A stretch of DNA of 38,370 nt from Mycobacterium sp. (GTDB lineage: Bacteria > Actinomycetota > Actinomycetes > Mycobacteriales > Mycobacteriaceae). Every line of letters starts with the position of its first letter. Within the stretch, counting starts at the first letter, position 1. The notes beneath the pieces are model-generated. The model ran no database searches. It was not told the DNA's origin and was given only the letters and a program-made list of their open reading frames with translations. The stretch spans positions 35,051 through 73,420 of the forward strand of contig PLSK01000157.1 in NCBI GenBank assembly GCA_003165155.1, given 5' to 3'. The translations under genes and the position numbers were made by a program. Positions 18,965 to 27,246 of this stretch are shown here, piece after piece.

Positions 18965-19645
18965 TCAGCCGGGGAAGCTCGCGGCGGCCATATCCTGGCG
19001 TGCCTCGTCGGAGGCGGACCGCCAGGACACCGCCGCGGGGAAATCGCCCCACACGCTGTTGAAGATCCCGACAATTTGCCCAGCTCCCTCGTTAGGGGCC
19101 AGGTACACCGGTCCGCCTGAATCGCCTTTCTGGCTCAGGACGCCGTGGGACATGGTGAACCAGTCGTTGTTGACGCTTTCAACCGTTCCACAGGTCTCCC
19201 CTGTGGTCACCCCGAAATGGCAGATTGCCTGGCCAGGCTGAATCGCCGCCTTCGGGTTAAATTCCAACGGACGCCCACCGGGCAAAATGTTGTTCGAGGT
19301 GATGCCGTCGGCAAGGACGATCGCTTCATAGTCGGTGATCAGTTCGTTGGTTGTCACCGTCGTTCCGCTGGGTGTGTTGTCCCGGAACGCCGCCAGATGG
19401 CCAATGACGCGGCGGTTCTTGTCGGTGACGGGTGCTGTCCCGCTGCGACAATGCCCCGCGGTATACGCGATTTTCTGGGCCGGATCGACGTAGCCCAGCG
19501 TGCACAGCCGGTTGTCCTGCAGGATTTCCATGCCTGGGTACACCACTAACGGCTCTGCTCGGGCCGTGATAGCTGGCACGCCAGGGGAAATTGCCACGAC
19601 AAAAAGCGATGCGGCCAATGCGCGCAGTACCAGGCGGTGCACCAT
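18965..19645 (-). CDS. Secreted trypsin-like serine protease (Rv1815-like)
   Basis: A 226-residue exported protein. Residues 1-30 form a signal peptide (basic start, [14 protein letters not shown] core, ARA cleavage region). The chymotrypsin fold triad is visible: H65 in TAGHC, D105 in DYEAIVL and S176 in GDSGGPV. Two cysteine pairs are likely (near 48/66 and 142/152). The substrate is unknown. The ATG at 19645 follows ACGGAG and opens directly into the signal peptide; the frame is open to 19690 but the extra 15 residues would spoil the signal sequence. It is convergent with the nitroreductase gene. Confidence 0.92.
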   Translation of the reverse strand: MVHRLVLRALAASLFVVAISPGVPAITARAEPLVVYPGMEILQDNRLCTLGYVDPAQKIAYTAGHCRSGTAPVTDKNRRVIGHLAAFRDNTPSGTTVTTNELITDYEAIVLADGITSNNILPGGRPLEFNPKAAIQPGQAICHFGVTTGETCGTVESVNNDWFTMSHGVLSQKGDSGGPVYLAPNEGAGQIVGIFNSVWGDFPAAVSWRSASDEARQDMAAASFPG

Positions 19646-19806
19646 GAACGGGCTCCGTTCCGTCAAGGCCGGCGCACGCACCGACCACATATTGAGATTA
19701 CGTCGTTATCGCTTCGACATAAAACTCTTCGCGCCGGCTGGCGTAAACGTTACGGTGAGGTCGCGAGCGGAGTCGTGCTGCTGAACGGAATCTTGGGGCG
19801 CAAGCT

Positions 19807-19823
19807 CCGGACTTGAAGTCCGG
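19807..19823. repeat. Hairpin at the end of the IS200/IS605-type remnant
   Basis: CCGGAC-TTGAA-GTCCGG, a perfect six-base stem, about 45 bases beyond the tnpA stop. Subterminal hairpins of this kind are what IS200/IS605 transposases recognise. A second, weaker stem (GGCCC-GCA-GGGCC) lies at 20288-20300 on the other side. Confidence 0.45.
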
Positions 19824-19865
19824 GGTGAGCCCCATCTCGTTTATGGCCGGGCGTAGTCCGGGCGC

Positions 19866-20150
19866 TCACGGTGGTCGTGCTTGGCCGTCAAGGTAGTGCT
19901 TAGTAATCGACAACGGTGCGCCTGCGCAGGACACGGCGAGATAGGACGGCGACCATAGGTGTCCGCGCATGCGGGCGCGGACACAAGGCTCGGGTGTATT
20001 CGCGTCGCACGGCGTGGGCCGTGCGGCCTTTGAGTCGCTCAACCAGTGTGGAGATCGCCAAGGTTGGTGGATAGGCGACAAGCACATGCATGTGGTCGGC
20101 TTCGCCGTTGAACTCCACCAGCTCGACATCGAGTTCGTCGCGCACCGCGG
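19866..20150 (-). pseudogene. IS200/IS605-type Y1 transposase (tnpA) remnant
   Basis: The HUH transposase signature is clear in 'VEFNGEADHMHVLVAYPP' (the H-M-H metal motif), followed by 'LVERLKGRTAHAVRREY'. The reading frame then breaks near 19979-19986; in the next frame it continues as 'VRARMRGHLWSPSYLAVSC' and 'SITKHYLDGQARPP', which holds the catalytic tyrosine. The first 50 or so residues of the family are not recognisable upstream of about 20150. So the element is 5'-truncated and frameshifted and cannot make active transposase. No tnpB was seen. Confidence 0.8.
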
Positions 20151-20407
20151 CTGGACCTGGAGGCAGCCAACCAAGGCTGGCGGCTCCACCGTCACGACGT
20201 TGATGGGCGCCGAGGTCCAGCCGCAGCAGTATCCAACCGGCGAGGCCGCAGACATCCGCCGTCGCGGAGGTCAGTGGCGCGTATCAAGGCCCGCAGGGCC
20301 GCGAAGCGACAGAGCCAGTCGGCGCGAACTTTCCACTACCAACCGGCCCACGGCGTTGCCCACATGAGCAACGAGACAGCCGACTGACACAGGGAATCCC
20401 CGCAATT

Positions 20408-21355
20408 TCACTGCAGGGAGGACGTCAATTGGTTGACTACTCGCGGCGCCCAGCCCGGGGGCCCAAAAACGTAGCCGAGTCGATCGCGCAGGCGGCTGGC
20501 CGATCGCCAGTCCCTGGCAATTGCGACGTATTCGCGAGTCTGCAGGGTCCAGATATTGAACGTGTCAACCTGCTTCGTGAGGCCGTAGTGCGGGCGGAAC
20601 AGCTCGGACTGGAAACTGCCGAAGAGCCGGTCCCAGACGATCAGGATGCCGCCATAGTTCTTGTCGAGGTACAGCTTGTCCATCCCGTGGTGCACGCGAT
20701 GGTGTGACGGTGTGTTGAAGACGAATTCGATCGGACGCGGCAACTTGTCGATCCGCTCGGTATGCACCCAGAACTGGTAGATCAGGTTCAGCGAGAAGCT
20801 GAAGAACACCATCCCGGGGGGAATCCCCAACAGCGGCAAGGGGATCCACATCAAGATCTCGCCGCTGTTATTCCATTTTTGCCGCAGCGCGGTGGCGAAA
20901 TTGAAGTATTCGCTGGAGTGGTGAGCCTGGTGAGTGGCCCAGATCAGCCGGATTCGGTGCGCGATGCGGTGGTAGGTGTAGTACAGCAGATCGACGCCGA
21001 GGATCGCGATTGCCCAGGTGTACCAGTGGGTTGCCGAAAGATGCCAGGGCGCCACGTAGGTGTAGATCGCCACGTAGCCAAGGAGGGCCAAGGACTTCCA
21101 ACCGGCGGTGGTGGCCACCGACACCAGCCCCATCGAGATGCTTGCCCAAGAGTCGCGGGTCATGTAGGCGCCCGCGCCGGGCCTTTGCACGTGGGCGACG
21201 TCGGGGTTGTCCGTGCCAGCGGTTTCGATGCGTTCTAGCTTGCGGGCAGCGGTCCACTCGAGAATCAACAACAGCAGGAAGAATGGAATGGCAAACAGCA
21301 CCGGGTCCCGCATCTGCGGGGGTAGCACGGACAAGAAACCAGCGAAAGCGCCCAC
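20408..21355 (-). CDS. erg3: Sterol desaturase/fatty-acid hydroxylase superfamily membrane protein (Erg3-like, Rv1814-like)
   Basis: A 315-residue di-iron membrane enzyme. Helices lie near 18-35, 75-100 and 110-125, with another pair around 165-190. The histidine boxes are present and ordered: HRIAH (about 129), HQAHH (about 142) and HHRVHHG (about 218). The family oxidises sterols, fatty acids or carotenoids with O2; the bacterial substrate is not known and C5-sterol desaturation is only an analogy. It begins at a GTG at 21355 and is divergent from the broken NDH-2-like gene. Confidence 0.88.
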   Translation of the reverse strand: MGAFAGFLSVLPPQMRDPVLFAIPFFLLLLILEWTAARKLERIETAGTDNPDVAHVQRPGAGAYMTRDSWASISMGLVSVATTAGWKSLALLGYVAIYTYVAPWHLSATHWYTWAIAILGVDLLYYTYHRIAHRIRLIWATHQAHHSSEYFNFATALRQKWNNSGEILMWIPLPLLGIPPGMVFFSFSLNLIYQFWVHTERIDKLPRPIEFVFNTPSHHRVHHGMDKLYLDKNYGGILIVWDRLFGSFQSELFRPHYGLTKQVDTFNIWTLQTREYVAIARDWRSASRLRDRLGYVFGPPGWAPRVVNQLTSSLQ

Positions 21356-21452
21356 ACAGACAGATTACGACCCGCGATGCACCCTTGTGGACGGTAGAGG
21401 TGACGCTCATTCACACTGTGGATGATGACGAGATCGTCGGGGTGTTGAGTCG

Positions 21453-21925
21453 TTGACCAGTGTGGTCGTGATCGGCTCCGGGTTCGCGGGGCTTTGGGCG
21501 GCGCTCGGGGCTGCCCGACGACTCGATGAGCTCGGCGTCCCGGCGGGCACAGTCGATGTCACCGTGCTGAGCGCCACACCATTTCACGACACCCGGGTAC
21601 GCAATTACGAGGCCGATTTGAGCGAGTGCCGCATCCCGCTCGCCGACGTGCTCGATCCCGCCGGGGTTGCGCATATCGCCGCCGAAGTGACCGCGATCAA
21701 CACCGATACCGGCACCGTCACCACAGCAGACGGCGTCACGTACGGCTACGACCGACTGGTGCTGGCGTCGGGCAGCCAGGTGGTCAAACCCGCCATAGCA
21801 GGGGATGCACGAGTTCGGTGGCCACCAAGCAGATCGTCAATACCCAGCGGATCTATCCACCACTGATCCGAAGCCGCATTGAATTGCTGGCTGCGGCCGC
21901 ACCAGATCTGCAGGCCCGCCCCTAA
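21453..21925 (+). pseudogene. NADH dehydrogenase-like FAD/NAD oxidoreductase (Rv1812c-like), internally deleted
   Basis: The N-terminal 115 residues are intact: 'TSVVVIGSGFAGLWAALGAA' (FAD motif), 'RVRNYEADLS', 'YGYDRLVLASGSQVVKP'. An extra G in the run GGGG at 21801-21804 shifts the frame. About 15 bases later the sequence jumps, near 21818, to the family C-terminus 'VATKQIVNTQRIYPPL...LLAAAAPDLQARP', ending at 21925. The full protein is about 400 residues, so about 250 codons covering the NAD-binding half are gone. The TTG at 21453 was the start. Orientation relative to mgtC (convergent, 11 bases apart) is as in M. tuberculosis. Confidence 0.9.
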
Positions 21926-21936
21926 TCCCGGTTGGG

Positions 21937-22641
21937 TCAGTCTGTCTGCAGTTGATCTCCGGCGTTCCACTGCACCGCCTGAATACCCGGCTGCACGGAC
22001 AATTCGGCTACCAGCTGTTCAAGCTTTGCCGGCGTATGGCCGTTCATGAGGAGGTGCGCGGTTACCGTGACGGCATCATCGGTCTGTCCTGATCGGATGC
22101 CGCGCAGCGTGATGTCGTTGTTGCTGGTGTATTGCACGATCTGCGCGCGCACGTATTTATCTGCTTTGGGACGGCACACCACCTGCACCAGGTACGGCTG
22201 CAGGCCTTCGTCGTCTTCGCTGAGGTGATCACGGTCGATCAGGCGACCCAGGGGCCGTCCGAACAAGTGGATGCCGACGACGACGCCGGTGGCGATCAGC
22301 GTGAACACCAGGTGACCCGACGCGGCCAGCACACCGACGGCGGCCGAGCACCACAGGGTGGCGGCGGTGTTGAGGCCCCGGACGTTGAACCCCTCGCGCA
22401 GGATGACGCCACCGCCGAGAAACCCGATCCCGGACACCACGTACGACGCGACTCTGGTCGGGCTGCTGTCCTCGGTCGCCACGGAGTAGAGCACGAACAG
22501 GGTCGCGCCGGCGGCCACCAGCGCGTTGGTACGCAGCCCGGCCGTGCGCGCTCGCCATTGCCGCTCTAATCCGATGAGCGCGCCGCAACCCACACCGACG
22601 GCGAGTCGGAGTGCGAACTCGGCAACACTCAATGTCTGCAT
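21937..22641 (-). CDS. mgtC: MgtC, magnesium-limitation virulence factor
   Basis: A 234-residue inner-membrane protein, the full family length. Five helices fill residues 1-140, with the family motifs 'LIGLERQWRARTAGLRTNAL' and 'SGIGFLGGGVILREG'. The soluble C-terminal domain (about 155-234) is ACT-like and ends in HTPAKLEQLVAELS and QPGIQAVQWNAGD. MgtC is not a transporter; it acts on F-ATPase and Mg2+ homeostasis in low magnesium and in macrophages (family knowledge). The ATG at 22641 follows GAGGGGG; the frame is open to 22740 but this start gives the known N-terminus MQTLSVAEFALRL. It is last in the PE-PPE-PPE-Rv1810-mgtC run. Confidence 0.95.
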   Translation of the reverse strand: MQTLSVAEFALRLAVGVGCGALIGLERQWRARTAGLRTNALVAAGATLFVLYSVATEDSSPTRVASYVVSGIGFLGGGVILREGFNVRGLNTAATLWCSAAVGVLAASGHLVFTLIATGVVVGIHLFGRPLGRLIDRDHLSEDDEGLQPYLVQVVCRPKADKYVRAQIVQYTSNNDITLRGIRSGQTDDAVTVTAHLLMNGHTPAKLEQLVAELSVQPGIQAVQWNAGDQLQTD

Positions 22642-22866
22642 GGCTGCTACCCCCTCTGACCCCAACCTGAGCACCCGCGCAATGCCGGGTGATGCCGGCA
22701 CCAGGACGCCCGCCGGTCGGCGGCAGCTAACCAGATCCAAGTGAACAGCAGGTGGAACTCGGTCAAACCCGTTGCGTTGCAGCCATCCGCCGTAAACCGC
22801 CGCCTTGCCACACGGTCATTCTGCCGTCAACTCCGGCAGTCGATGGCCGCGGCGATCGCGTTAGCG

Positions 22867-23187
22867 TCAGGCCTTGGAGAGTTGTTGGGGGCAGTAGAAT
22901 TTCGCTGAGATCATGGCGAAGTTGGATGCGACCTCCATGTCCATTCCGGGGTTGTGAGATTTCACGTCGTGGACCAACTCCAGGCCGGACTCGCCGCCAC
23001 TCAGGCATGTGCATACCGCTTTGCCGGACGTGATGGCTTGAGCGGGGTTGGCGTAGTCAATGCCGACTTGTCGCAGCGCAGAGAGGAAGCCAGCGTCGTC
23101 GCCGCTGAGGTCGTCCGGATCGGCAGACACCGGCGCCGCGAGGCCGATCATGGCGAAAACGCCGAGTAGCGCAAGTAGCCGTTTCAT
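22867..23187 (-). CDS. Secreted DUF732 protein (Rv1810-like)
   Basis: A 106-residue exported protein. Residues 1-22 are a signal peptide (MKRLLALLGVFAMIGLAAPVSA). The mature part has the DUF732 pattern: 'GFLSALRQVGIDYANPAQAI', 'GKAVCTCLSGGESGLELV', 'FAMISAKFYCP'. The three cysteines are in the expected places. Function unknown; in M. tuberculosis the neighbour group responds to low magnesium. It sits between the PPE with the MgtC-like tail and mgtC, 139 bases after the former. Confidence 0.88.
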   Translation of the reverse strand: MKRLLALLGVFAMIGLAAPVSADPDDLSGDDAGFLSALRQVGIDYANPAQAITSGKAVCTCLSGGESGLELVHDVKSHNPGMDMEVASNFAMISAKFYCPQQLSKA

Positions 23188-23326
23188 AACTCACCTTTCT
23201 CCGATGCATACGCATTCGCTTGCACTCCAGAATGCCTTAACTCGCCGCGCTGCTGGCGCAGCCCGTGGGCGACTGCGCACCAACGGCAAGCGGCTTGAAC
23301 ACCGAATTAGACTGCTCGCCAGCCAA

Positions 23327-24715
23327 TTACGCCTCCGAGGGAACAACTTTGGCCTTGTCGCCTTTTTTCAGGTGCACCGCGTGGATGCCGGGTTTTTTGG
23401 CCAGCTGTTCGAGGAGGCTGTCCAGGCCCTCTTGATCGACAGTGTGGTGCTGCACGCTTTCGGGCTTTTCCGAGATTTGTGCGACCAGGCGTTGCAGTTT
23501 CTCCGGTGAGTGGGCGTCCTTGAGGTCTTTGAGCGGCTTGATACGACCCCGCACGCCGGCACGGGCCACCACAGTGGGACCTCCGGAGCCCATGGCGGCA
23601 CCGAGCATCCCCGCCGTGGATATGGAACTGAACAGGCCCCCCTCGCCGAGCGCGGCCGCCGGTACTGCGTCTGGCCCAGCGGCCGACAAGGCGGAGGCGA
23701 CCATTCTGACGGCTGGGGTGTTGACGGCCCAGCTCGGTGGAACAGACAACTTGTCGACCAATGTGCCGGCATTTCCCATACCGCCCTGGACGGCGTTGAA
23801 CAGCGTGCCCCGGCCCCAGTGCGGCACCAGCCCGGCGCCCAGCGCGTCTTTGGGGAGCGCGCCAAGTGCTGATGTTGGCTTCGGGGCGAACTTGAGGAAC
23901 TGCGATACGGGAAAGTTGATGAGCAGGCCGATGTCGTTGTAGCCCGTGGTGAAGCTGAGCGGAACCTTGATGACGTTGTAAAGGTCTGTATATAAGGTTG
24001 CCGCGCCCGCCCCAAAGAGCGAGTTCAGGAGATTGTTGCCGGTGTCATTGATGCTGGTGCCCAGGTTTGCCAGCGTTTTCGTCACTTGCGTGATGAAGGT
24101 TTGCAGCTCTGACACGACCGACTGCGCACTGCCGGCCGAGGTGGCAGCGGCGTGTCCTACCGATGCCGCCTGGGCGGCCAGCCCGCCGGCGTTGGTGATC
24201 TGCGGCGCGGAGGTGAACGGCGTCACGTTGGTGGCGGCCGCTGCCGAGCTGGTGTAGTTGTCCATCGCCAGGGCGTCTTGGGCCCACATTTCGGCGTATT
24301 GGATCTCGGTGGCCGCGATCGCCGCGGTGTTCTGCCCGAACGTGTTAGTCGCCACCAGCGACGCCAGTTGGCTGCGGTTGGCCGCGACCTCGGTGGGTGG
24401 CACGTGCGCGGCGAACGCCGTCTCATAGGCGGCGGCCGCCGCGGTGGCCTGGGTTGCGGCTTCGGCCGCTTGGGCGACGGTGGCCTGCATCCAGCTCAGG
24501 TAGGGCGTGACCGCGGCCGCCATGGCCAGCGATGACGGACCGACCCAGTCCCCACTGGTCAGGGTGGAGATCACCGATGAATAGGCGGACACCGTCGATT
24601 GCAATTCGGTGGCCAGCCCGTCCCAGGCCGCGGCGGCGGACCGCATCGACCCCGATCCCGGGCCGGTGTACATCCGGCCCGAGTTGAACTCTGGCGGAAA
24701 TGCTGCGTAGAACAT
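23327..24715 (-). CDS. PPE-family protein (SVP subgroup) with unusual MgtC-like C-terminal extension
   Basis: A 462-residue ESX-5-type substrate. The PPE domain (1-180) starts 'MFYAAFPPEFNSGRMYTGPG' and has the WxG turn DWVGPSS. The SVP motif 'DKLSVPPSW' lies near 335. Beyond about residue 390 the protein continues into a charged tail that is not PPE-like: 'HSPEKLQRLVAQISEKP' (402-418) and 'LLEQLAKKPGIHAVHLKKGD' (433-452). Both resemble the C-terminal end of MgtC encoded 0.7 kb downstream. The ATG follows GAGAGGGG. It lies 31 bases after the preceding PPE and is co-directional with Rv1810-like and mgtC. By position it corresponds to PPE32/PPE33 of M. tuberculosis. Confidence 0.92.
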   Translation of the reverse strand: MFYAAFPPEFNSGRMYTGPGSGSMRSAAAAWDGLATELQSTVSAYSSVISTLTSGDWVGPSSLAMAAAVTPYLSWMQATVAQAAEAATQATAAAAAYETAFAAHVPPTEVAANRSQLASLVATNTFGQNTAAIAATEIQYAEMWAQDALAMDNYTSSAAAATNVTPFTSAPQITNAGGLAAQAASVGHAAATSAGSAQSVVSELQTFITQVTKTLANLGTSINDTGNNLLNSLFGAGAATLYTDLYNVIKVPLSFTTGYNDIGLLINFPVSQFLKFAPKPTSALGALPKDALGAGLVPHWGRGTLFNAVQGGMGNAGTLVDKLSVPPSWAVNTPAVRMVASALSAAGPDAVPAAALGEGGLFSSISTAGMLGAAMGSGGPTVVARAGVRGRIKPLKDLKDAHSPEKLQRLVAQISEKPESVQHHTVDQEGLDSLLEQLAKKPGIHAVHLKKGDKAKVVPSEA

Positions 24716-24746
24716 GTCTATACCCCTCTCATCGCTGTCATTGCCG

Positions 24747-26045
24747 TCAGTCCTCGAGAGCCGGTATCACGATGATGGTGGCTGCGGCGGGGTCAGCTTC
24801 GGCCACCAGACCGCCAAATGACGTTGCCGCGGCGCCGCCAGTGGAGCTGAACGAGCTCGCGGTGAGGGCGCGCCCGGCCAGGCTCGACAGGGCCATCTGG
24901 CTGAAGACGCCGCCCTCAGCGGTCAAAGAGGCCGCCGGGGCGGCCGCCATGTTCATCGGCAGCACCGAGGCCAGCGTCTTGATCCCCGGCGCGGCTTCGG
25001 TCCAGCCCTGTGGCACCGACATACTGCCCACCAGAGCCGCTCTGCCCATGGACCCCGAGACTGGCGCCGCACCTAAGCTCGCCGAGCTCAGGTGTGCCGG
25101 CGCCCCGCCCATCAGCGGCGCCAACGCCCCGACTGCGGCTTTTGCGGGAGCGCCGAAGGCGGCCAGGGACTGGCCGTTTTGGGCGTAGGCGTACGTCTGC
25201 CCAAACGACAGGAACGGCCCACCGGGTATGGAAGACAACCCCTGCAGAGAGTAGGACTGCGACGCGATGGCCGAGAAGAAAGTGTTCAGGTTTCCCAGGT
25301 TGGTCTCAAGGGTCGGCAACAGTGGAATGTTGAGATAATTCGGTATTGCCAGGCCCTCCAAAAACGACGAGGCTTGCGTCGGCAAGGACACGATATTCGT
25401 TGCCAGGGTTTGCAACCACGTCGGTATCGACTCGATCAGGGCGACCAGCTGTGAGCCGACGCCCGAGGCCGCCGAGGTGGCGGTGGCGGCCGCCGGTTGA
25501 ACGGCCGCCGCGGTCGCGTTGGTGGTCTGCGGCGGCTCGGTGAACGACGTCAACTGCGACGCGGTCGACGACGAGCCGGCATAGGCATACATCCCGGCCG
25601 CATCCTGGGCCCACATTTCCGCGTAATGGATTTCAGCAGCCGCGATCGCCGCGGTGTTTTGGCCCAAAATGTTGGTCGCGACCAACGCCGCGAGCAGCGC
25701 ACGATTAGCCGCGATCACCGGCGGCGGCACCATCGCCGCAAACGCGGTTTCGTAGGCGCCCGCGGCGATCTTGGCCTGGCTGGCCGCCAACTCGGCCTGC
25801 GCCCCGGTCGCGGTGATCCACGCCACATACGGCGTGGCCGCAGCCGCCATCGCCACCGAGGACGGACCCGCCCACGACCCGACCGTCAAACTCTGGATCG
25901 TCGACCCGTACGAAGCCGCCGCGGACTGCAAATCCGAAGCCAATGCATCCCAGGCCGCCGAAGCTGCCAACATCGGCCCCGAACCCGCTCCCGCATACAT
26001 CCGTGCGGAATTGACCTCCGGCGGTAGCGCCCCGAAATCCAACAT
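24747..26045 (-). CDS. PPE-family protein (SVP subgroup)
   Basis: A 432-residue protein with N-terminus '[20 protein letters not shown]', WxG turn SWAGPSS, and '[20 protein letters not shown]' in the helical bundle. The GxxSVPxxW motif is present as '[10 protein letters not shown]' near 340. The C-terminus is hydrophobic and ends in '[10 protein letters not shown]'. PPE domains pair with PE proteins and are guided by EspG5 to ESX-5. The ATG follows a strong GGAGG and lies 17 bases after the PE stop, so PE and this PPE form the heterodimer pair. Confidence 0.94.
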   Translation of the reverse strand: MLDFGALPPEVNSARMYAGAGSGPMLAASAAWDALASDLQSAAASYGSTIQSLTVGSWAGPSSVAMAAAATPYVAWITATGAQAELAASQAKIAAGAYETAFAAMVPPPVIAANRALLAALVATNILGQNTAAIAAAEIHYAEMWAQDAAGMYAYAGSSSTASQLTSFTEPPQTTNATAAAVQPAAATATSAASGVGSQLVALIESIPTWLQTLATNIVSLPTQASSFLEGLAIPNYLNIPLLPTLETNLGNLNTFFSAIASQSYSLQGLSSIPGGPFLSFGQTYAYAQNGQSLAAFGAPAKAAVGALAPLMGGAPAHLSSASLGAAPVSGSMGRAALVGSMSVPQGWTEAAPGIKTLASVLPMNMAAAPAASLTAEGGVFSQMALSSLAGRALTASSFSSTGGAAATSFGGLVAEADPAAATIIVIPALED

Positions 26046-26062
26046 CTACGACCTCCGGTCCT

Positions 26063-26362
26063 TTATCCCGCGGCGGCCGCGTTAGCGGCCTCGGTGGCCG
26101 CATACGACGCTGAGCTGACCCCCAACGTGGACACAAACTGCTCGTGAATCGCCGCAGCTTGCGCCGCCACCGCCTGATACACCTGCGCATGCGCGGCGAA
26201 CTGCGCAGCAGCCAGCACCGACACCTCGTCGGCCGCGGCCGGAACCACCCCGGTCGTCGGGCTAGCCGCCGCCGCGCTACCCGCACTCATCGCCGAGCCG
26301 ATACCCGCCAAACTGCTGGCCGCCGCCGCCAGCGACTCGGGCTGTGTGGTGACAAAAGACAT
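26063..26362 (-). CDS. PE-family protein, 99 residues
   Basis: A stand-alone PE domain protein: 'MSFVTTQPESLAAAASSLAG' at the N-terminus and 'TTGVVPAAADEVSVLAAAQF' in the middle. It ends with YAATE, the YxxxE type VII secretion signal, at about residues 87-91. It forms a helical hairpin with the PPE encoded next. The ATG follows GGGAGG. Upstream lies an AT-rich 650-base gap with its likely promoter. Confidence 0.95.
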   Translation of the reverse strand: MSFVTTQPESLAAAASSLAGIGSAMSAGSAAAASPTTGVVPAAADEVSVLAAAQFAAHAQVYQAVAAQAAAIHEQFVSTLGVSSASYAATEAANAAAAG

Positions 26363-27011
26363 TGGGTTCCTCCCTCTAATGACCTCAGATAACGATGCAG
26401 TCGAGAACGTTCCGGTTCCGTTGAGTGGCCGCCATGATGATCAGGTCCGCCCTGAAGCGGGCCTCGACACTCTTGAGAAATCGGTCAGATCCGTCGCTTA
26501 TTCGATGTGTTTGATGTCAACAGACAAGCGCTCTCCCGGTTTGAATATTTGGCAGATATCTCTGCGCCCGACTCGCAGTGAACATAGCAATCATCGTGAG
26601 CAAAACGTAGCGAAAATCTGTTCCGAACAGGTAATAACAATGTAACGGGAAGATGTCATAGACGCCTTATCCGTCGTGGGTCTTATACATCCGCAGTGAA
26701 TTGTTTAAGACAGCAAAAACACTGGTCACGCCTATATTTGATGACCAGTAGGCAAGTGAAACCGATCCACATATAACCGTGGATCGATTTATTCGAACTA
26801 TTTGTGGATCGACGTCTTCGGCGATCGCGTCAGTTATTTTCGGTCTTGATTATCAATAACATCGATCGCGAACGCAGAAACCTCCTCTAAGCGGTTGCCG
26901 ATATTTCGAATAGGGCGCTCGGGCATACCGGATCGGCGCGGTTCTCAAGTGCTGATCGCTTCCGGAGGGCCGGTCTGGACGCTGGTACAGGATGCCATCG
27001 AATCTTCGGCC
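26363..27011. other. AT-rich intergenic region upstream of the PE-PPE-mgtC run
   Basis: The stretch is markedly poorer in GC than the genes on each side, especially at 26480-26880. No coding frame with family features was seen. It contains palindromes (CTGTTC-C-GAACAG at 26618-26630; the set at 26763-26811). AT-rich islands next to PE/PPE and ESX genes are typical targets of the Lsr2 nucleoid protein, and this is the most likely promoter region for the PE gene; both statements are inference. Confidence 0.5.
26763..26811. promoter_or_regulatory. Inverted-repeat cluster CGATCCAC / GTGGATCG
   Basis: CGATCCAC at 26763-26770 pairs perfectly with GTGGATCG at 26779-26786 across the spacer ATATAACC; a third copy of GTGGATCG is at 26804-26811, 25 bases further. 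This is about 400 bases upstream of the PE start in the AT-rich island. It looks like a multi-site operator; the regulator is unknown. Confidence 0.45.
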
Positions 27012-27095
27012 CTAGGTGCAGCCGACGGGGCTGTCGGTGCCGGGCATGCCCCCGCTATGGGCAGCAACGTCGCCGAATTGATGGTTAATAGCCAT
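27012..27095 (-). pseudogene. EsxN-like gene reduced to 27 codons (head-to-tail deletion)
   Basis: The frame starts 'MAINHQFGDVAAHSG', clearly the start of an EsxN/Mtb9.9-type protein (compare MSINYSFGDVDTHG of esxN in this window). It then runs straight into 'GMPGTDSPVGCT' and a stop, which matches the last residues of EsxN (NMASTDSAVGSSWA). About 67 codons including the WxG turn are missing, but the two ends remain in one frame. The start keeps a strong Shine-Dalgarno (GGGGAGG, six bases before ATG). A functional Esx helical hairpin cannot form. It is either a pseudogene or a microprotein. Confidence 0.75.
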
Positions 27096-27106
27096 GCTGT
27101 CCTCCC

Positions 27107-27246
27107 CTAGAGTTCACCCAAATTAAACATGCGTAGCTGAAGCGAGGCTTGCCCGCTGCTGGGGGTTTGCTGTGAGGCGGATTGCCGCCGTATGCGGTGG
27201 TCAGCGGTACGAGCTGGGCTATCCGCAGCCCTCCCCTGCATGAACT
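27107..27246 (-). pseudogene. Probable remnant of an EsxM-like (WXG100) gene tail
   Basis: An open stretch between the decayed PPE and the mini-EsxN codes for 'QSASQQTPSS' at 27155-27184, which resembles the EsxM-type C-terminus (here seen at the right edge as QEQHSQQILSS). The normal stop codon position reads GGG, so the frame runs on for 14 codons to a TAG at 27107. It lies directly before the EsxN-like remnant, the same order as esxM-esxN. The match is short, so confidence is moderate. Confidence 0.4.

Noticed and set aside
26895..27110. Plus-strand frame of 71 codons in the AT-rich region
   Set aside because: The opposite strand holds the EsxN-like remnant with a strong ribosome binding site, which explains the open frame.
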